Positions 1 through 14,400 of a stretch of 64,000 nucleotides of DNA are shown in pieces (the first letter of the stretch is position 1; each line of letters begins with the position of its first letter). The stretch comes from Gymnopus androsaceus JB14. Taxonomy: Eukaryota; Basidiomycota; Agaricomycetes; Agaricales; Omphalotaceae. The stretch covers positions 4,683 through 68,682 of the forward strand of contig ML769648.1 of NCBI GenBank assembly GCA_009733575.1. Direction: 5' to 3'. The notes beneath the pieces are model-generated. The model saw only the letters and a program-made list of their open reading frames with translations. It did no database searches and had not been told where the DNA came from. Made by a program: the position numbers and the translations under genes.

Positions 1-938
1 AAGCAGGCGCTTTGGAGGTCGGCGCGGAGCCTCTTTCGTTTGTTAGATTCCAAAGACCCGGTGTCCTTCTGGCCGAAGAGCTCCAAGCCCAACATCCTAC
101 GCCAGTCCTTCGGAGACCTCAGACATGCAAGGGCGCCACGAGTCGCAATGTCATACAGAAGGACTTCACGTACTTTCAAGTATGTTTTGAAGAAAGCTTG
201 ACGGGATGATTCAACTTTATGATTCGCAAAAAGGGCAGGTTCGGGGAGGATATAGTTGCGCGAGACACCTCGACACTGAGGTTGGGAGTTATTGAAAAAT
301 TGACCTCACGTCTTATAGCAGAGAAACCCAGGGGACAGCTTCGAGTGGGCCCGATACTTCCATGGTGAGTGCTTTGTTCTCATCTGCGAAGTTATGGTGA
401 TTGTTGTATTCATTTTTGATTCCAGGATTTTGATATTTCCAATCTCAACTCAATCGTGCCTGCATGGAAGGACAAGAAATATGAAGGATTGATTCCAGAT
501 GATGTTTGTCGTGAGGTCCTGGAAGAAATTTTCTGTATGTCTTTCAAGGAAGAACTTCTCTTACTGGATCGTTACTTGTATACGGTCAAGTCAAGAGACT
601 CCGAGGAAGGGGAGGTTCTTGATGACTTGGATGCGTCAACGCGTGAGGAGCGCAACATCAAGGTCATTGGAGCTGTAATTCTTGACACTGATGTCCTGGG
701 AGGGGCTTCCGCATCTGTCGATACACGTCAAAATGCTTTCTACGGCCTCTTCAAAGTGATGAATGGATGGACCAAAGGGCCTTCACTACCTGATGGATCT
801 TATCGTGCAGGTGAAAAGCTCTCTGAGATGGTGTCCGAGGAGGATCTCAAGTTTGGGGAATATTGTCTTGCTTATCATTACATTCTTACTTATGCGAATT
901 TTTTCAAATGGCCACCTACTCTGCCTTACCGATTGTAG
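1..938 (+). CDS. Unknown protein, 3' part of a gene cut by the window edge
   Basis: I do not recognise this family. The last exon is open from about 426 to 938 and ends in a TAG. Its residues include IPDDVCREVLEEIF near the start and a C-terminus of about 20 hydrophobic and aromatic residues ending in LPYRL. Two upstream exons can be read: 1-179, and about 239-361 after an acceptor at 238. The join between the 361 region, which has a strong GTGAGT donor, and the acceptor near 425 does not keep the best reading frame. Either the splice model is wrong or the gene is damaged. Nothing seen suggests a catalytic function. Confidence 0.4.
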
Positions 939-1346
939 TCTCAATATCTTGCTAGCGTGTTTCATATGGATTTTAACTTTACAATCATTCCTGCTTCTGC
1001 TATTGCATTCGCCATCTGATACATCGTGTATTTTTTTTTTATTGCTGCTATCGTGTTCCACCGTTCATTGCCTCATGTAGATATGTGAGCCGAGTTATCC
1101 TGGTTTATCTGTTCATTACTGATGCCTCTTTGTCTTTATTCTAGGAACACTCAATACCAACGCCGTTACTGGCTTTCTTGCTTTTATTTTCTTGGCGTGA
1201 TGCTCAAATCTTGGCACCCTGGGTCCCGCCCACTGACAGTATTTAAGGGATGAACTTGCAACCCTTTTACCTTGTGCTACCTCTTCCTTCCTCTCATCAT
1301 CCACTTTTTTTTTCCTTCCTTTAAACACTCTTTTTTAATATTTACA
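939..1346. other. Intergenic region with the likely promoter of the DUF6532-like gene
   Basis: No gene is visible here. The second half is rich in T and C. A TATTTAAG box lies near 1240, about 100 bases before the ATG at 1347. A CT-rich stretch follows it, as is common in front of basidiomycete start codons. Confidence 0.4.
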
Positions 1347-3581
1347 ATGACGACTCGTAGTCAGGCTCCAGGTATTATTTCTGAAGTCTTTTTTAAATCT
1401 GTAGAACTTATTTTTCTTTCCTGCACAGCTACTCGGTCTTCCAACGCTTCCACCAGGAAGCAAACTCGTTCACAGGCAGCAACTGGTGGGAAGTCTGTGA
1501 CAACCAAACCAAAAGCAAAAACAACTCGTGCCAAGGCACCTCCACCAAGCTCGAGCCCAGCGTCCTCGCCTTCAACACTTTCCGCTAGCGAAGTCAAAAC
1601 CTTGCAAGCCCTTCATAAAAAAAAGAAGGAAGCTCAGTGACAGGCTGAAGCTGCTCGCGTACAAGGTATTGTTTTTTTTTTCCTTTTTTAAAATCAGCTT
1701 CCATTAATACAAGTCTTAGAGATCCAGCAGCGAGCTCATGCTCTCGCACAGTCCGAAGCTGAGGCTGATGTTGAGGACTCCGACGTGGAGAACCAGGATG
1801 GAGAGCAGGTCCAATATCCTGAATCCGACTCTGAAGGAGTTCCGCATCAATGGGATGGCGACAACGATGACAACGATGAGGATAAGGCATTCTTTATGTC
1901 TCTCGGTGGCAGTACATTTTTTTTCTCTCTTTTTTCCTTTTTTTTTCCCTCACCAATATCTTTGTACTACAGATGCCGGGGATGACGCTGAGGATGATGA
2001 AGAGTCCAACACTGATAACGGTGAGGATGTCAACCACGCTGCTGACATGGACACTGGTTCGTGTGATGTCAACAACATGATGGACATTGACAATCCCTCC
2101 AACAATGTAGGTTTTTTTCGCTTTCCTTTTCTATCTTGCTAACTACCTTCCATGTAGATTGAAGTCGACTCCTCTCCTGCTCCTTCCACGCCATCCAAGA
2201 AAGCTCCTCAGCTCCGGCATCCGTTCTCCTCACCAAGTCGTGCTCGCAATGCCGTAGTTGCCAGCCATGTCACTCCTCTTTGTTGTTGTCGGAGTGGCAA
2301 AGTGACTGAGGCTCGGTTCACACCTCGGACACTCAACCTTGCCAACAAGGGCAAACGTGCTGCTCGCCGTGTAACTGTGGTGGAGGATGCATTTGCTGTT
2401 GACAAGCATGCCCATAACATGAGCATCATCCAGAAGCTTGCCATTGAGGACACGGACGGCCCATTGTATGAAGCTTATACTCGTCTGCTGGCTGACGTGG
2501 AGAAGCAGAAGGATGTCGTTACATTTGTAAGTTTTATCTTTTTTTTTTTTTCGTAAGTTTTTAACTTTTTTTAATCCGACTTCCTTTAGCTTTCCTATGC
2601 TCGTGGTGGGATCTTTACAGGCCTCATCTCACGTGCCCGTCAGTGGGCACCCAGCCACTTCCGACTCCCAGGGACCATGACTGCCCCCGAGGTGAAGGAG
2701 TTGGTCAGGTGGCTTACCGAGGATGGACATTACAAGTATGGCGGGATCGACACTGAGGTATGTATTCCTTTCTTCATATGATTCATTCTTTTACTCATTG
2801 CATTTACAGTTGCGTGCATATGACACTAAGCACCCTTTCAGTTGTGAGGGCCTTGCACATATCTTGCGTCTTGAGGTTTTTGCAACCAAAGGTGGTGCAA
2901 ACATTGATATCTTCCGAGACATTGTTAGTGCTGGTAGGATCAGTGGACCTACCATTGCACTGCTACTCACTGTGGTATGTTGTTTCTTTTTTCTTTTTTT
3001 TTGTTTCTTGTCTTAGTTGTTTAATTAACTTGTATACTAGATTGAACATGCCCTAAATGAGTACTCGGAGGGTGTTCATCGCCATGCTGAGTTCTCGGAT
3101 GCTGCACGCTCAAGGTATGTAAATTTTATTTTATTTTATTTTATTTGAATCTTCTCATGTTTACTCATTGTGGTGCACAGGTACCTCTACCATTTAAGCA
3201 GTTACAATAAGATTGCACGTCGAGCACCAACCTGGGCCAACAACTTTGAAATCAACTTGTATAAGTTGATCATGTATGTTTCTGCTTTTTTTGTTGCTTT
3301 ACTGTTCAAACTGCTAATGTCTCTTGTACAGTACACAATCCAACAAGGCCTTTTTGCTTGATGTCCAGGCTGATGACCTCACTGAGGTTGATGTAGCTGG
3401 GTTGGAGGCTGATGCAGTGGCTGAGAAGAGTCAGGTTGGTCCCATCCCTACTCCTGCTGCTCCCACTTCTACACCTGCTCCATCTGCTTCTGTTGCTGCC
3501 ACTGCCAATGCACCTGCTCCTGTGTTTCCATTGCCAGGATCTCGTGCTGCTGCTGCTGCTGCATCTCGGGAGCTTGCTTGA
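1347..3581 (+). CDS. DUF6532-like protein, ten exons, one in-frame TGA
   Basis: Exons at 1347-1371, 1429-1665, 1714-1911, 1973-2106, 2158-2526, 2590-2757, 2810-2974, 3041-3114, 3181-3273 and 3332-3581 join in frame through GT-AG introns into a 570-codon reading frame. The N-terminal third is low complexity: basic and Ser/Thr-rich, then Asp/Glu-rich. The middle and end resemble the DUF6532 domain of Agaricomycetes, with a stretch like FIEHALNEYS...Y plus a helical tail. The C-terminus is an Ala/Pro-rich tail. Function is unknown; the basic and acidic tracts would fit a nuclear protein, but that is inference. Codon 79 is TGA (1638-1640) inside otherwise coding sequence, so only a product starting downstream could be made unless the stop is read through or is an error. 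Many such genes travel with repeats in mushroom genomes. Confidence 0.55.
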
Positions 3582-4802
3582 TGTTTTATGTTGCTTCAAG
3601 TTTCTCATATTTATTTATTGTCACTCCTTCATCTGATATCCCATAGTATAGTTAGTAGTAGATAGTTATTTTGCATAATAAAATTCTCATTGACCCATCC
3701 ATATTGTGAATATATTTTTGCATTGTTGAATGCTTTAAGTGAACTGGTTTCATCCTAAGGTTGGCTTATGCAGCATTCAAGTGTATTAAAGTGTCTTTAA
3801 TGGCAACTTAGGTAAATATGAAGCAGACTTAAGATTATTTATGGGACTTCAGTATACTTTGGAGTTTTCTTCAATGTACTGAAGTACATTTTAAGTTGTC
3901 ACCAATGTACTCATGTGTACTTCAGGTATGCTTTGCCTGACTTGAGTGTACCTGGGATACCTTGACACACACTTTACATCAACTTGAAGTTCACTTTGCA
4001 GACTCAGTCTGAGCTCACAGTGTCATGGGTTGACTTCAGGTGGGCTTGGGCATAAGCTTGAGCCAACTTGGGAGTCCTAGGCCTGACTTGGGTGGCCTAG
4101 GTGAGCCCTTGGTTGACTTGGGTGTGATGGCAACTCTGGACTTTGTCTTGAGTCACCTAGGTGTCTTGGCTGTCCTGTTGTCTCCTAAGGGACTTACAGT
4201 GCTGGATTCACCCTATGCTTACCCAAGGCTAGGGGGTGTTTTCCTGATGAACTAGAGAGAAAAGAAAAGACATCAAACTAGGGAGCGGTGGGAGGGAAAA
4301 ACAAATTGCAAAAGGTTGCGTGAGATGCAACTGCCGAGAGTACGTGCTTGCGCAGATGCTGGGAACAACTTGCCATGATGGCAAAAGGCAAGGAGCGTCC
4401 CTGGCCATCACCTATGTCAGACATAGAACAACATATGTGATACACATGTGTATCTCATACTAAGCAATGTTTCACCAAGGCACTGGATCTGTTCAATTTC
4501 TGCGGACCCAGGTTCACTTCCCGAAATATATTGTAGTTGACACCGGCGCATGAACAGTCACCTGATGCTGTGGGCATATTTAAGTCACCCTGCACGATGT
4601 TCAGTTATTCAACTTCTCTTTCTTTTTCCCCCACCATCCCTTCGCTTCACCCACACCTTCCCTCCAAGCTACTCTATCTCATAAAGTTCTTCAACCTCAA
4701 GCTTTGCTCTCCTCAGGCCTCTAGGTCGAAGCCTCTCAATCTGAAATATTCAAGTCTATGTGCCTCAATACACCTTTTTCAACATTCCTTGTCATCTCTC
4801 TC
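3582..4802. repeat. Decayed repeat-like DNA without a gene
   Basis: No open gene is seen. From about 3720 to 4210 the sequence is built of loosely repeated words such as ACTTGGGT, CCTAGG and GTACTTCA, typical of old mobile-element DNA. From about 4530 a TGTAGTTGACACC start, a TATTTAAG box and CT-rich leader sequence resemble an LTR that may run to about 5290. I could not find matching target duplications for it. Confidence 0.35.
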
Positions 4803-5165
4803 TATTAGAGTTATGTTCCTAAATAGGAAGTAGCAGCAGTAAGTCCACACAGGACTTAGTAGTAACAATCACACAGATCGATGGGGGACGACGGTGTTAT
4901 TACAGGGTATGGTACCTAAGCTTATATACAGTCCTAAGTACAAACGATATATCGGGCAAGTGGCTACTGCGTGAATATGTGTGGCTACTGTCCATACGGT
5001 AAAGTGGGTACTGCAAGAGAGCAAGTGGATACGGCGAGAGACTGAGTGGAGTCTGCGAGACGATAACAGTGGAGTGCATGGGATGGTGATACAAACGAGT
5101 GGAGACTACGAGAAAGTGTTCCATGTATAGTTCGATAGAATATATTTACCTTTGATATTCCAACA
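4803..5165 (-). mobile_element. Copia-type solo LTR
   Basis: On the minus strand the element starts TGTTGGAATATC, a typical Copia LTR start. The other end reads TATTAGAG on the plus strand, one change away from TGTTAGAG, so the ends form a short inverted repeat. The flanks are CTCTC at 4798-4802 and CTCTC at 5166-5170, which fits a 5 bp target duplication. Removing the element and one repeat gives a continuous CT-rich tract. No internal retrotransposon sequence is present, so this is a solo LTR of about 363 bp. The simple-sequence flank makes the duplication less certain. Confidence 0.5.
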
Positions 5166-5778
5166 CTCTCCTTTATCCTTCCTTCACCTATTTCCCTTTG
5201 TCTCCGAGTCTTATGTTTTTGTACTGTACTTAGTCATTCTGTAGCTTGCCCATGTATTATATAGATTTGCAATGCACTTCATTTTCAACACTCCTCATTT
5301 GCCCCATTAAACCAAGAAAAAAAAAATCGAAAATTTTAATGGTCCTATAATCTGAGCATGCGGTTTTCTTGACTCTAGGACCATGACTAGACATTACCAT
5401 ACATCATAATCTAATACCTTACAGTATAAGCATTATCAATGCTTGCCATGCACTGAAATATATTATATGCACTTGATGGCAATCTGCTGAAATAAAAGTG
5501 ACGGATGGCAATATTCTACCATCACACATCTCCTGACATGCTAAAGTAATCAATCACCATCAATTGAAATCCAAGCTGCAATATTTTACTGATATTGCAT
5601 TGATGGCATCTAGTTACATTAGAACAGGCGGATAATTCTATTAACCAACCCCGCTGCTCAAACACAATCCTGCTACAACCCTCCTTCAATGAGTTGCCTC
5701 TGGAGCAGCCCTAGTGCGATAGGCGGAGCCCTCCGCAGAGCCCCACCGAGAATGTCACAAGCAACAAATTAAATGAAT
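5166..5778. other. Intergenic, AT-rich, no gene seen
   Basis: The sequence from 5166 to about 5290 continues the LTR-like sequence that surrounds the solo LTR and ends TTTTCAACA. After it comes AT-rich DNA with an A-tract at 5322-5331. No coding potential was found. Confidence 0.4.
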
Positions 5779-6339
5779 TTATTTTAAAGAGGCTATATAG
5801 TTAGTTGCTTGAGTAACATCGGAGGCAGGAGTAACTTCTTGAGGCAGTGGTGACTGTGACTGTAATCGTAAAAGTCTCAGTAGCACTACTGAAGCAAAGA
5901 CAAGATTAACGCATGCATTGGAAAAGAAGCCACATGCATACCTTCTTCTGCCTCTCCTCAACATAGGCATAATATTGCATAGCACCTTTCAGTGTAAGTT
6001 CACCCATGAGATTGAAAGTGGCTTGGGAAGAGGAATCATCTGGATTCTGGAATGTTGTCGCTGCTGTGTTCAGTATGTAGAGGTGAGCGTGAGCGTTGGG
6101 CTGTCGCACAGGGCGCAGAAACGCGAGTATCAGACAGTATATAAGGTGAAATTATTGATGAATAATGTACGGAAAAGACAGAGAGAGCTCGATGAATGAG
6201 CACTTGCAGCGACAATAATGGGTGCGGAAGCAAAGATGCAAGATCGTTTGCTTGTCTCACGGCATACGGCGACACATGTGCTGGGAAAGAGATATAACAC
6301 GTACAGTACTAAATTTGGATTTTCTAATTCACCGGACAT
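5779..6339 (-). CDS. Small unknown protein of 107 residues, four exons
   Basis: I do not recognise this protein. A four-exon model keeps frame throughout. A 7-base first exon (ATG at 6337-6339) has a GTGAAT donor. The 77-base second exon contains HVSPYAVRQANDL. The third exon reads HAHLYILNTAATTF and LTLKGAMQYYAYVEERQKK. The last exon ends NYIASLK and TAA at 5779-5781. All introns have GT-AG ends. The product is soluble-looking, with no signal peptide or membrane segment. The clean splicing and even composition argue for a real gene. The gene lies between repeat-like DNA and the dead glucanase copy. Confidence 0.5.
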
Positions 6340-6518
6340 CAGTCACATCACTCTGAGCCTCCGCCGCCTCAGAACTTAATGAAAAAAGTCTGTAGGCCGG
6401 GTTGTTATGATTTGTGTCAAAATGAGGGATTGTGTTCAGGCAGCGGGGTTGGTCAATAGAATTATCCAGAACAGGCAAGTTCACCATTGAATGTTGACAA
6501 AGCCCCGATTTACTGATG

Positions 6519-8840
<2,322 letters not shown>

Positions 8841-9019
8841 TCTATCGACGCCAACCTTGTTGCGCCCTTTGAACCCACAGTACTTTCGGTGACTGATCAG
8901 GTTTTTGGACATGGACAAGCGAGAATTCATTTGGATCAGAATCAATGACCTTGGAAACAGCCACTTCCTCTCCGACAACGAATCTGCGTACGCTTGACTT
9001 TTGCACTCCAAGTGTATAA

Positions 9020-10430
9020 CTGATTCGCTTCTTTAGATTTGATACCGTCCTCCTGAACGCAGAGTTTGCATTGGTGCAAATCTCGCAAGTCTCTCAAGTT
9101 CATTTCGCCGTTGTTCCAACCAGTACAGACGTTCTTTATCTAGACCCATCACAGCTTCCGCCAACCCCTCTCCTTCAATCACTCTCAATGTCACCGGATA
9201 CTTCTGGTCCTCCGCAGCCGGAGGCGGCAGCTTTTTCGTTCCCGCTTCAGTACCTACGTCTGCCGCTCACGAAGAGGACGACGATTCTGTCCAAACGCTA
9301 CTGCAGATCCTGGCAGTGCACTTATCGTTGGCGTTCTTGTCCAGGTCGAAAACGGATACATCAGACTTGGAATCAAGAGAATGGGATCGACTGGTTGTGG
9401 GATATCTGAGTCTTTTATGTCACCGATTATGGAGAATCCTGCGGCAGTGAGAGATTTTTTAAACTTGGGCGGGCTGGGAACAGTACGTGTCTATTTTCAC
9501 GACCATATGCACCCGCTGACTTTTTTTTCAGCTTGTAGATCCCATCAACCAAGTGACGGAGACGGATTTCCTTATTCCGAGTTTATAGCCTGGAGATATT
9601 ACTCGGTAAGCATCTATTCTTCGTCGTGTACGTTTTTAAGCCAATTCGTATCCTTCAGTGCAACGACAAGTCCCATCCTGAATCGTCTAGTCCTCGGGCG
9701 TATGGCTCGTCTGAGGGAGGACGAACGTTTTAAAGCTGTTAGTCTAGAAACACGTACAGTATTATTCTAACTCTGCGCCGCTCTACAAGCCACGGCCCAC
9801 CACTTCTGCTGCACCTGCTAAATCGGAAGCGGAAGATGGCGTTTGTCGATTTCTGGAAATCGAATTATTGTAAGCGGTATCGGATTAGATATGTTATTGG
9901 TACGCTCACGTAGTACAACTTTGCATTAGACACTGTCCAAAGTGGGCTTTCGATGGATCCGGATCAGCTGGCTTTTATGTCTGGTGTGTTTTGCTCACCT
10001 CGCTCATCTCTGTATACTGAGTTTCCATACAAGATCCAGCGCGGAGACAGCTATGCTGATATCCTCCCTCCAGGATACATTTTGTGCTCAGTAACAGGAA
10101 ATCGAACATCTCCGTAACTACAACAACAAAAACCGCCTCTAGACAATGGCGCCGAGGTTCGTAGACCTATTTTCTTCGAGAGACACGACGGAGCTAAACT
10201 ATTGCTTTTTTTCTTTCTTAGATCGCTTCAGAACTAGACTCTCTCTTCGCGCGGCACTTCAAGCCTCGGAAGGGAAGCAAAAAAGAGAGTGTAAATGAAC
10301 AAAAAGACTTGTTGGTACTTTTGGATGAAGTTACCGTGAAGCGGAAGCGGGATAAGGCTAGACTGCTTATAGCTGGGATGGAAGTATCTGAAGGGCGAGG
10401 CGGAAGACGAGAGCGATGAAGATGAGGAGT
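9020..10430 (+). pseudogene. USO1: Relic of the vesicle-tethering factor USO1/p115
   Basis: Fragments in shifting frames match the fungal USO1/p115 family, a long coiled-coil protein that tethers ER-derived vesicles at the Golgi. Around 9230-9420 the armadillo head reads ...QTLLQILAVHLSLAFLSRS and EWDRLVVGYLSLL. After a 1-base shift near 9432 follow NPAAVRDFLNLGGL and LVDPINQVTETDFLIP (to about 9590). Then come RMARLREDERFKAV (9690-9740) and VDFWKSNYY (9840-9870). The coiled coil is almost entirely missing. The C-terminal QKDLLVLLDEVTVKRKRDKARL (10297-10370) and acidic tail (to TGA near 10430) remain, again with a 1-base shift. In-frame stops, frameshifts and large internal deletions show a dead copy. 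It directly follows the glucanase duplication. Confidence 0.75.
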
Positions 10431-11448
10431 GATTATTTAAATATATAACAGCTGTTTTGAAAAACGGAGGCCAGCCCAGAAAAATTCGAGTTGATTGCCG
10501 AGCCCTCGGCATCAAGTAAGCGCTAACTAGTAAGCTGTGGCGAACTGTGGCTCAACTCTCAAAGACTGTCAAAGTCCTGTTAGAAGTGCAATCTACTACA
10601 TACTAGGGAATAGTTAGTCTGCTCTAAGCGTCTCGTTATACACTGACGATCCTTGCGAATGTGTGTATATAGATACATCTATACGGATCGTCATTTGTAT
10701 TCGAGTCTGCCTACGGGAGACTAGGGGATAGTAATATACTTTGAGGCTCCACCGAAAGATATATAAGGAAGGCCAACTATTCCATAACCATGCAGCCTTG
10801 TGAGTCGCCCTTGAAAAAATGGTGCTGCTGCTCTTATTACTAGATGTCGGACCAAATGCGTCCACCTACCAATTGATAACTCACTGTTGCAGGGATGCAG
10901 TATGCTCTTCACAAATCCTTGCTTCCAGCTCATCTCCAGCCTCTAATTCTGCCACAGTACCAAGCCCATCCAGCTCCTGCTACACCTCAAGCACCTACCG
11001 GTAAGCAAGAAGTCATTTCTCGGGTGATATACACTTAGCGATAGTTGTTGCCTATGACAGAGAAATGAAGGGGAATAGCTGATTGACCGTTGTGTAAGGA
11101 AGCTGACATGGCAGAGCGCTAATGCTGAAGCGCTCATGTGCCGGCCTCGGCGATCAACTCAAGTTTTTCCCGGGCTGGCCTCCGTTTTTCGAAACAGCTG
11201 AAAATAAAAACGGCGCTGTAGCTATAGGTGCAGCTGGTTACATGTGAATGGAGGTTTTCTGTGTTCTTCGAGGGAGTCACTCCGTATCCACTGTAGAGCA
11301 CGAGGCCAAAATGCTTTATCTAGATCTCCGCTTGATCTCCGCATCCGATCCGAGCATGCGTTTTCAATGTTCGATGAGCTGTCATGTGTTCCATTACACC
11401 AGTATAAAAGTACAGAGCGCCTCGTTCCTCTTCTTCATCTTCCCCATC
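10431..11448. other. Intergenic region leading into NLR-A
   Basis: Mostly unassigned. A short open stretch rich in Gln, Pro and Ala (about 10892-11000, MQYALHKSLLP...) ends at a GT and may be a lost exon. From about 11340 the sequence becomes similar to the upstream region of NLR-B, sharing a GATGAGCTGTCATGTG motif, so the promoter was copied with the gene. Confidence 0.4.
11403..11409 (+). promoter_or_regulatory. TATA box of NLR-A
   Basis: TATAAAA lies 40 bases before the ATG at 11449. The aligned place in NLR-B (minus strand, 52640-52646) carries TATAATA, and the bases between box and ATG are conserved (CCCATCATGACTGC). Confidence 0.6.
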
Positions 11449-14400
11449 ATGACTGCAGAGCGTGCTCCTCCCAACGCGTGAGTATCTTTTAAAATCATTT
11501 AATTCAATAGCTAAATAAGAGAAAATAAACGATCCAGTTATTTTCCGAATGCCTCTAATTTCGAGATTCACAATTCTCAGTTCATGAATGCACAGAATAT
11601 ATACGTCACTGAAAGTTCAAGTAAGCTCAATATTGATTTGTTATGCATCTGTTTTATTCCTAAACTGATGGCAATTTGTAGTCAACCACAGACTCCAAGC
11701 AGAGCTGAAGCCTATCAATGGTGCTGATCTTAATCCATACAAGACCTGCTTGGATGGCACCAGGGAAGGAATTATAGCTGATATACTGGCATGGATTCAC
11801 AACCCAGATATTGAGGTTCCCAAAGCATTCTTCCTATGTGGAGAAGCTGGGACTGGAAAGTCAACTATAAGTCATACTATTGGGCAGAATGCAAAAGACA
11901 CAAAATGTCTAGGGGCATTCTTTTGCTTTGACCGCACATTTGCTGATGAGCGTACACCAAGCAAAGCCTTGCAAACTATTGCTTATGACCTTAGCATTAG
12001 CTTCCCAGAATTTGGAAAGGGCTTGGTGGAGGTATTGGATGCTGATCCAAAAATCTCAAGTAGCATGAATCTCAAAGAGCAGTGGAATAAGCTCATTATA
12101 ACACCTGTGAAATGTTTCACCCCAAGGGTGCCTGTAGTGATTATAATTGATGCACTTGATGAATGTGGGCCTAAAGAAGAGGGTGGGCCAAGAGATGTGT
12201 TACTGTCATTGTTAATCAACAGTGTCTGTGAACTTCCCAAAAACTTCCATGTTCTTGTTACATCTAGAATGGAAAGTGATGTAAATGCAGCTGTAAGTGA
12301 GGGTTCAGCTGCACAGTCAATTCAAGCTCAGTACATGAGCAATCTTCAACAGACACAGGAGGATATACATAAATATGTAGTTGATAGGATGATGACAAGG
12401 AAGGGTGCCTCAGGTGTTCTCAATGAATCTCAATGCCAGATTCTTGCAGAAAAAGCACAGGGATTTTTTCAATGGGCATATACAGCATGTGAATCACTAC
12501 GTGGAAGGGGTAAAGCAGGACTGACAGTTAAGAAGCGCTTTGAACGTTTCATGTCACTGTCTCCAAGTCATGGTCAAGATTTGCTGCCACTTGATAAGCT
12601 ATATAGATCAATCTTGGAAGATGTATTTGATGGTAATGATTCAGAGGCCATGTCTCAGTATAGAGTGGTGATGTCACAAATATTGGCAGCCTTTGAACCT
12701 CTTTCAAGTCTGTCATTGCAGAAAATACAATTATCCAGGTGTGGGTATCTTGGGGAAGATTATGATGATGAGGAAGTTGATGCAGTCATTCAATTTTTGG
12801 GATCTCTGCTCACAGGTGTGAGTCAAAGAGATACTCCAATTAGGCCAGTGCATACCTCGGTCCGTGATTTCCTGGTAGATGACAAGCGAAGTGGAGAATA
12901 CGCAGTGAAATTAGAGGAGGGACACCAAATGTTAGCTGTTGGTACCCTCCACCTTATGATTACAGATCTTCATTTCAACATGTGCAATTTGGAGAGCTCA
13001 TATCTCTCAAACTCCCAAGTTGAAGATCTGCCAGGGAAAATTAGAAAATGTATATTACCTGATCTTTCTTATGCATGTCTATACTGGGGTAGGCACATCA
13101 TTTGTACCCAGTCATGTACAGTATTGGACCCTCTATTGAGGAAATTTTTAACAGGAGTCTTGCTGTTTTGGATGGAAGTATTGAGTATTTTGGGAAAAAT
13201 GGATGTGGTTTCTGAAACTGCAGGAGTTCTATTGGAATATGGTAATTCTGTGGTATGTATGCATGCTATGCTTAATGACATGGAGTGCTAAATTTAATGA
13301 CAAATTTCACAACAGGGTGAGGCTCTGGGAGCTGATATACAAATTATTCTTCAGGAGATACAGCAGTTTATACAGGTCTTTGGGAGAATGATTGGGAGTG
13401 CCACTCCACATTTATATCTCTCCGGAGTGCCTTTTTTGCCAAAAGATTCAGTCATATTGCAGCAATTTATTTCTCAACTGGAAAAATCATTGGTTGTTTG
13501 TAGAGGACAGAAATATAGCTGGCCGTCCCAACAGGCAGTAATCACTGGGCACACATCAAATGTAAATTCAGTTGCCTTTTCACCAGATGGCAAGAGGATT
13601 GTATCTGGATCTTCTGACAAGACAGTGTGCATTTGGAATGCAGAGACCGGAATGATCATTGGAGAGCCACTGCAAGGGCACAGAGACTATGTAAATTCAG
13701 TTGCCTTTTCACCAGATGGCAAGAGGATTGTATCTGGATCTTCTGACAACACAGTGTGCATTTGGAATGCAGAGACTGGAATGATCATTGGAGAGCCACT
13801 GCAAGGGCACAGAGACTCTGTTAGATCAGTTGCCTTTTCACCAGATGGCAAGAGGATTGTATCTGGATCTGATGACAAGACAGTGTGCATTTGGAATGCA
13901 GAGACCGGAATGATCATTGGAGAGCCACTGCAAGGGCACAGAGACTCTGTTAGATCAGTTGCCTTTTCACCAGATGGCGAGAGGATTGTATCTGGATCTG
14001 ATGACAAGACAGTGTGCATTTGGAATGCAGAGACCGGAATGATCATTGGAGAGCCACTGCAAGGGCACAGAGACTATGTTAGATCAGTTGCCTTTTCACC
14101 AGATGGCAAGAGGATTGTATCTGGATCTGATGACAAGACAGTGTGCATTTGGAATGCAGAGATTGGAATGATCATTGGAGAGCCACTGCAAGGGCACAGA
14201 GACTATGTAAATTCAGTTGCCTTTTCACCAGATGGCAAGAGGATTGTATCTGGATCTTCTGACAAGACAGTGTGCATTTGGAATGCAGAGACTAGAATGA
14301 TCATTGGAGAGCCACTGCAAGGGCACAGAGACTATGTAAATTCAGTTGCCTTTTCACCAGATGGCAAGAGGATTGTATCTGGATCTGATGACAACACAGT

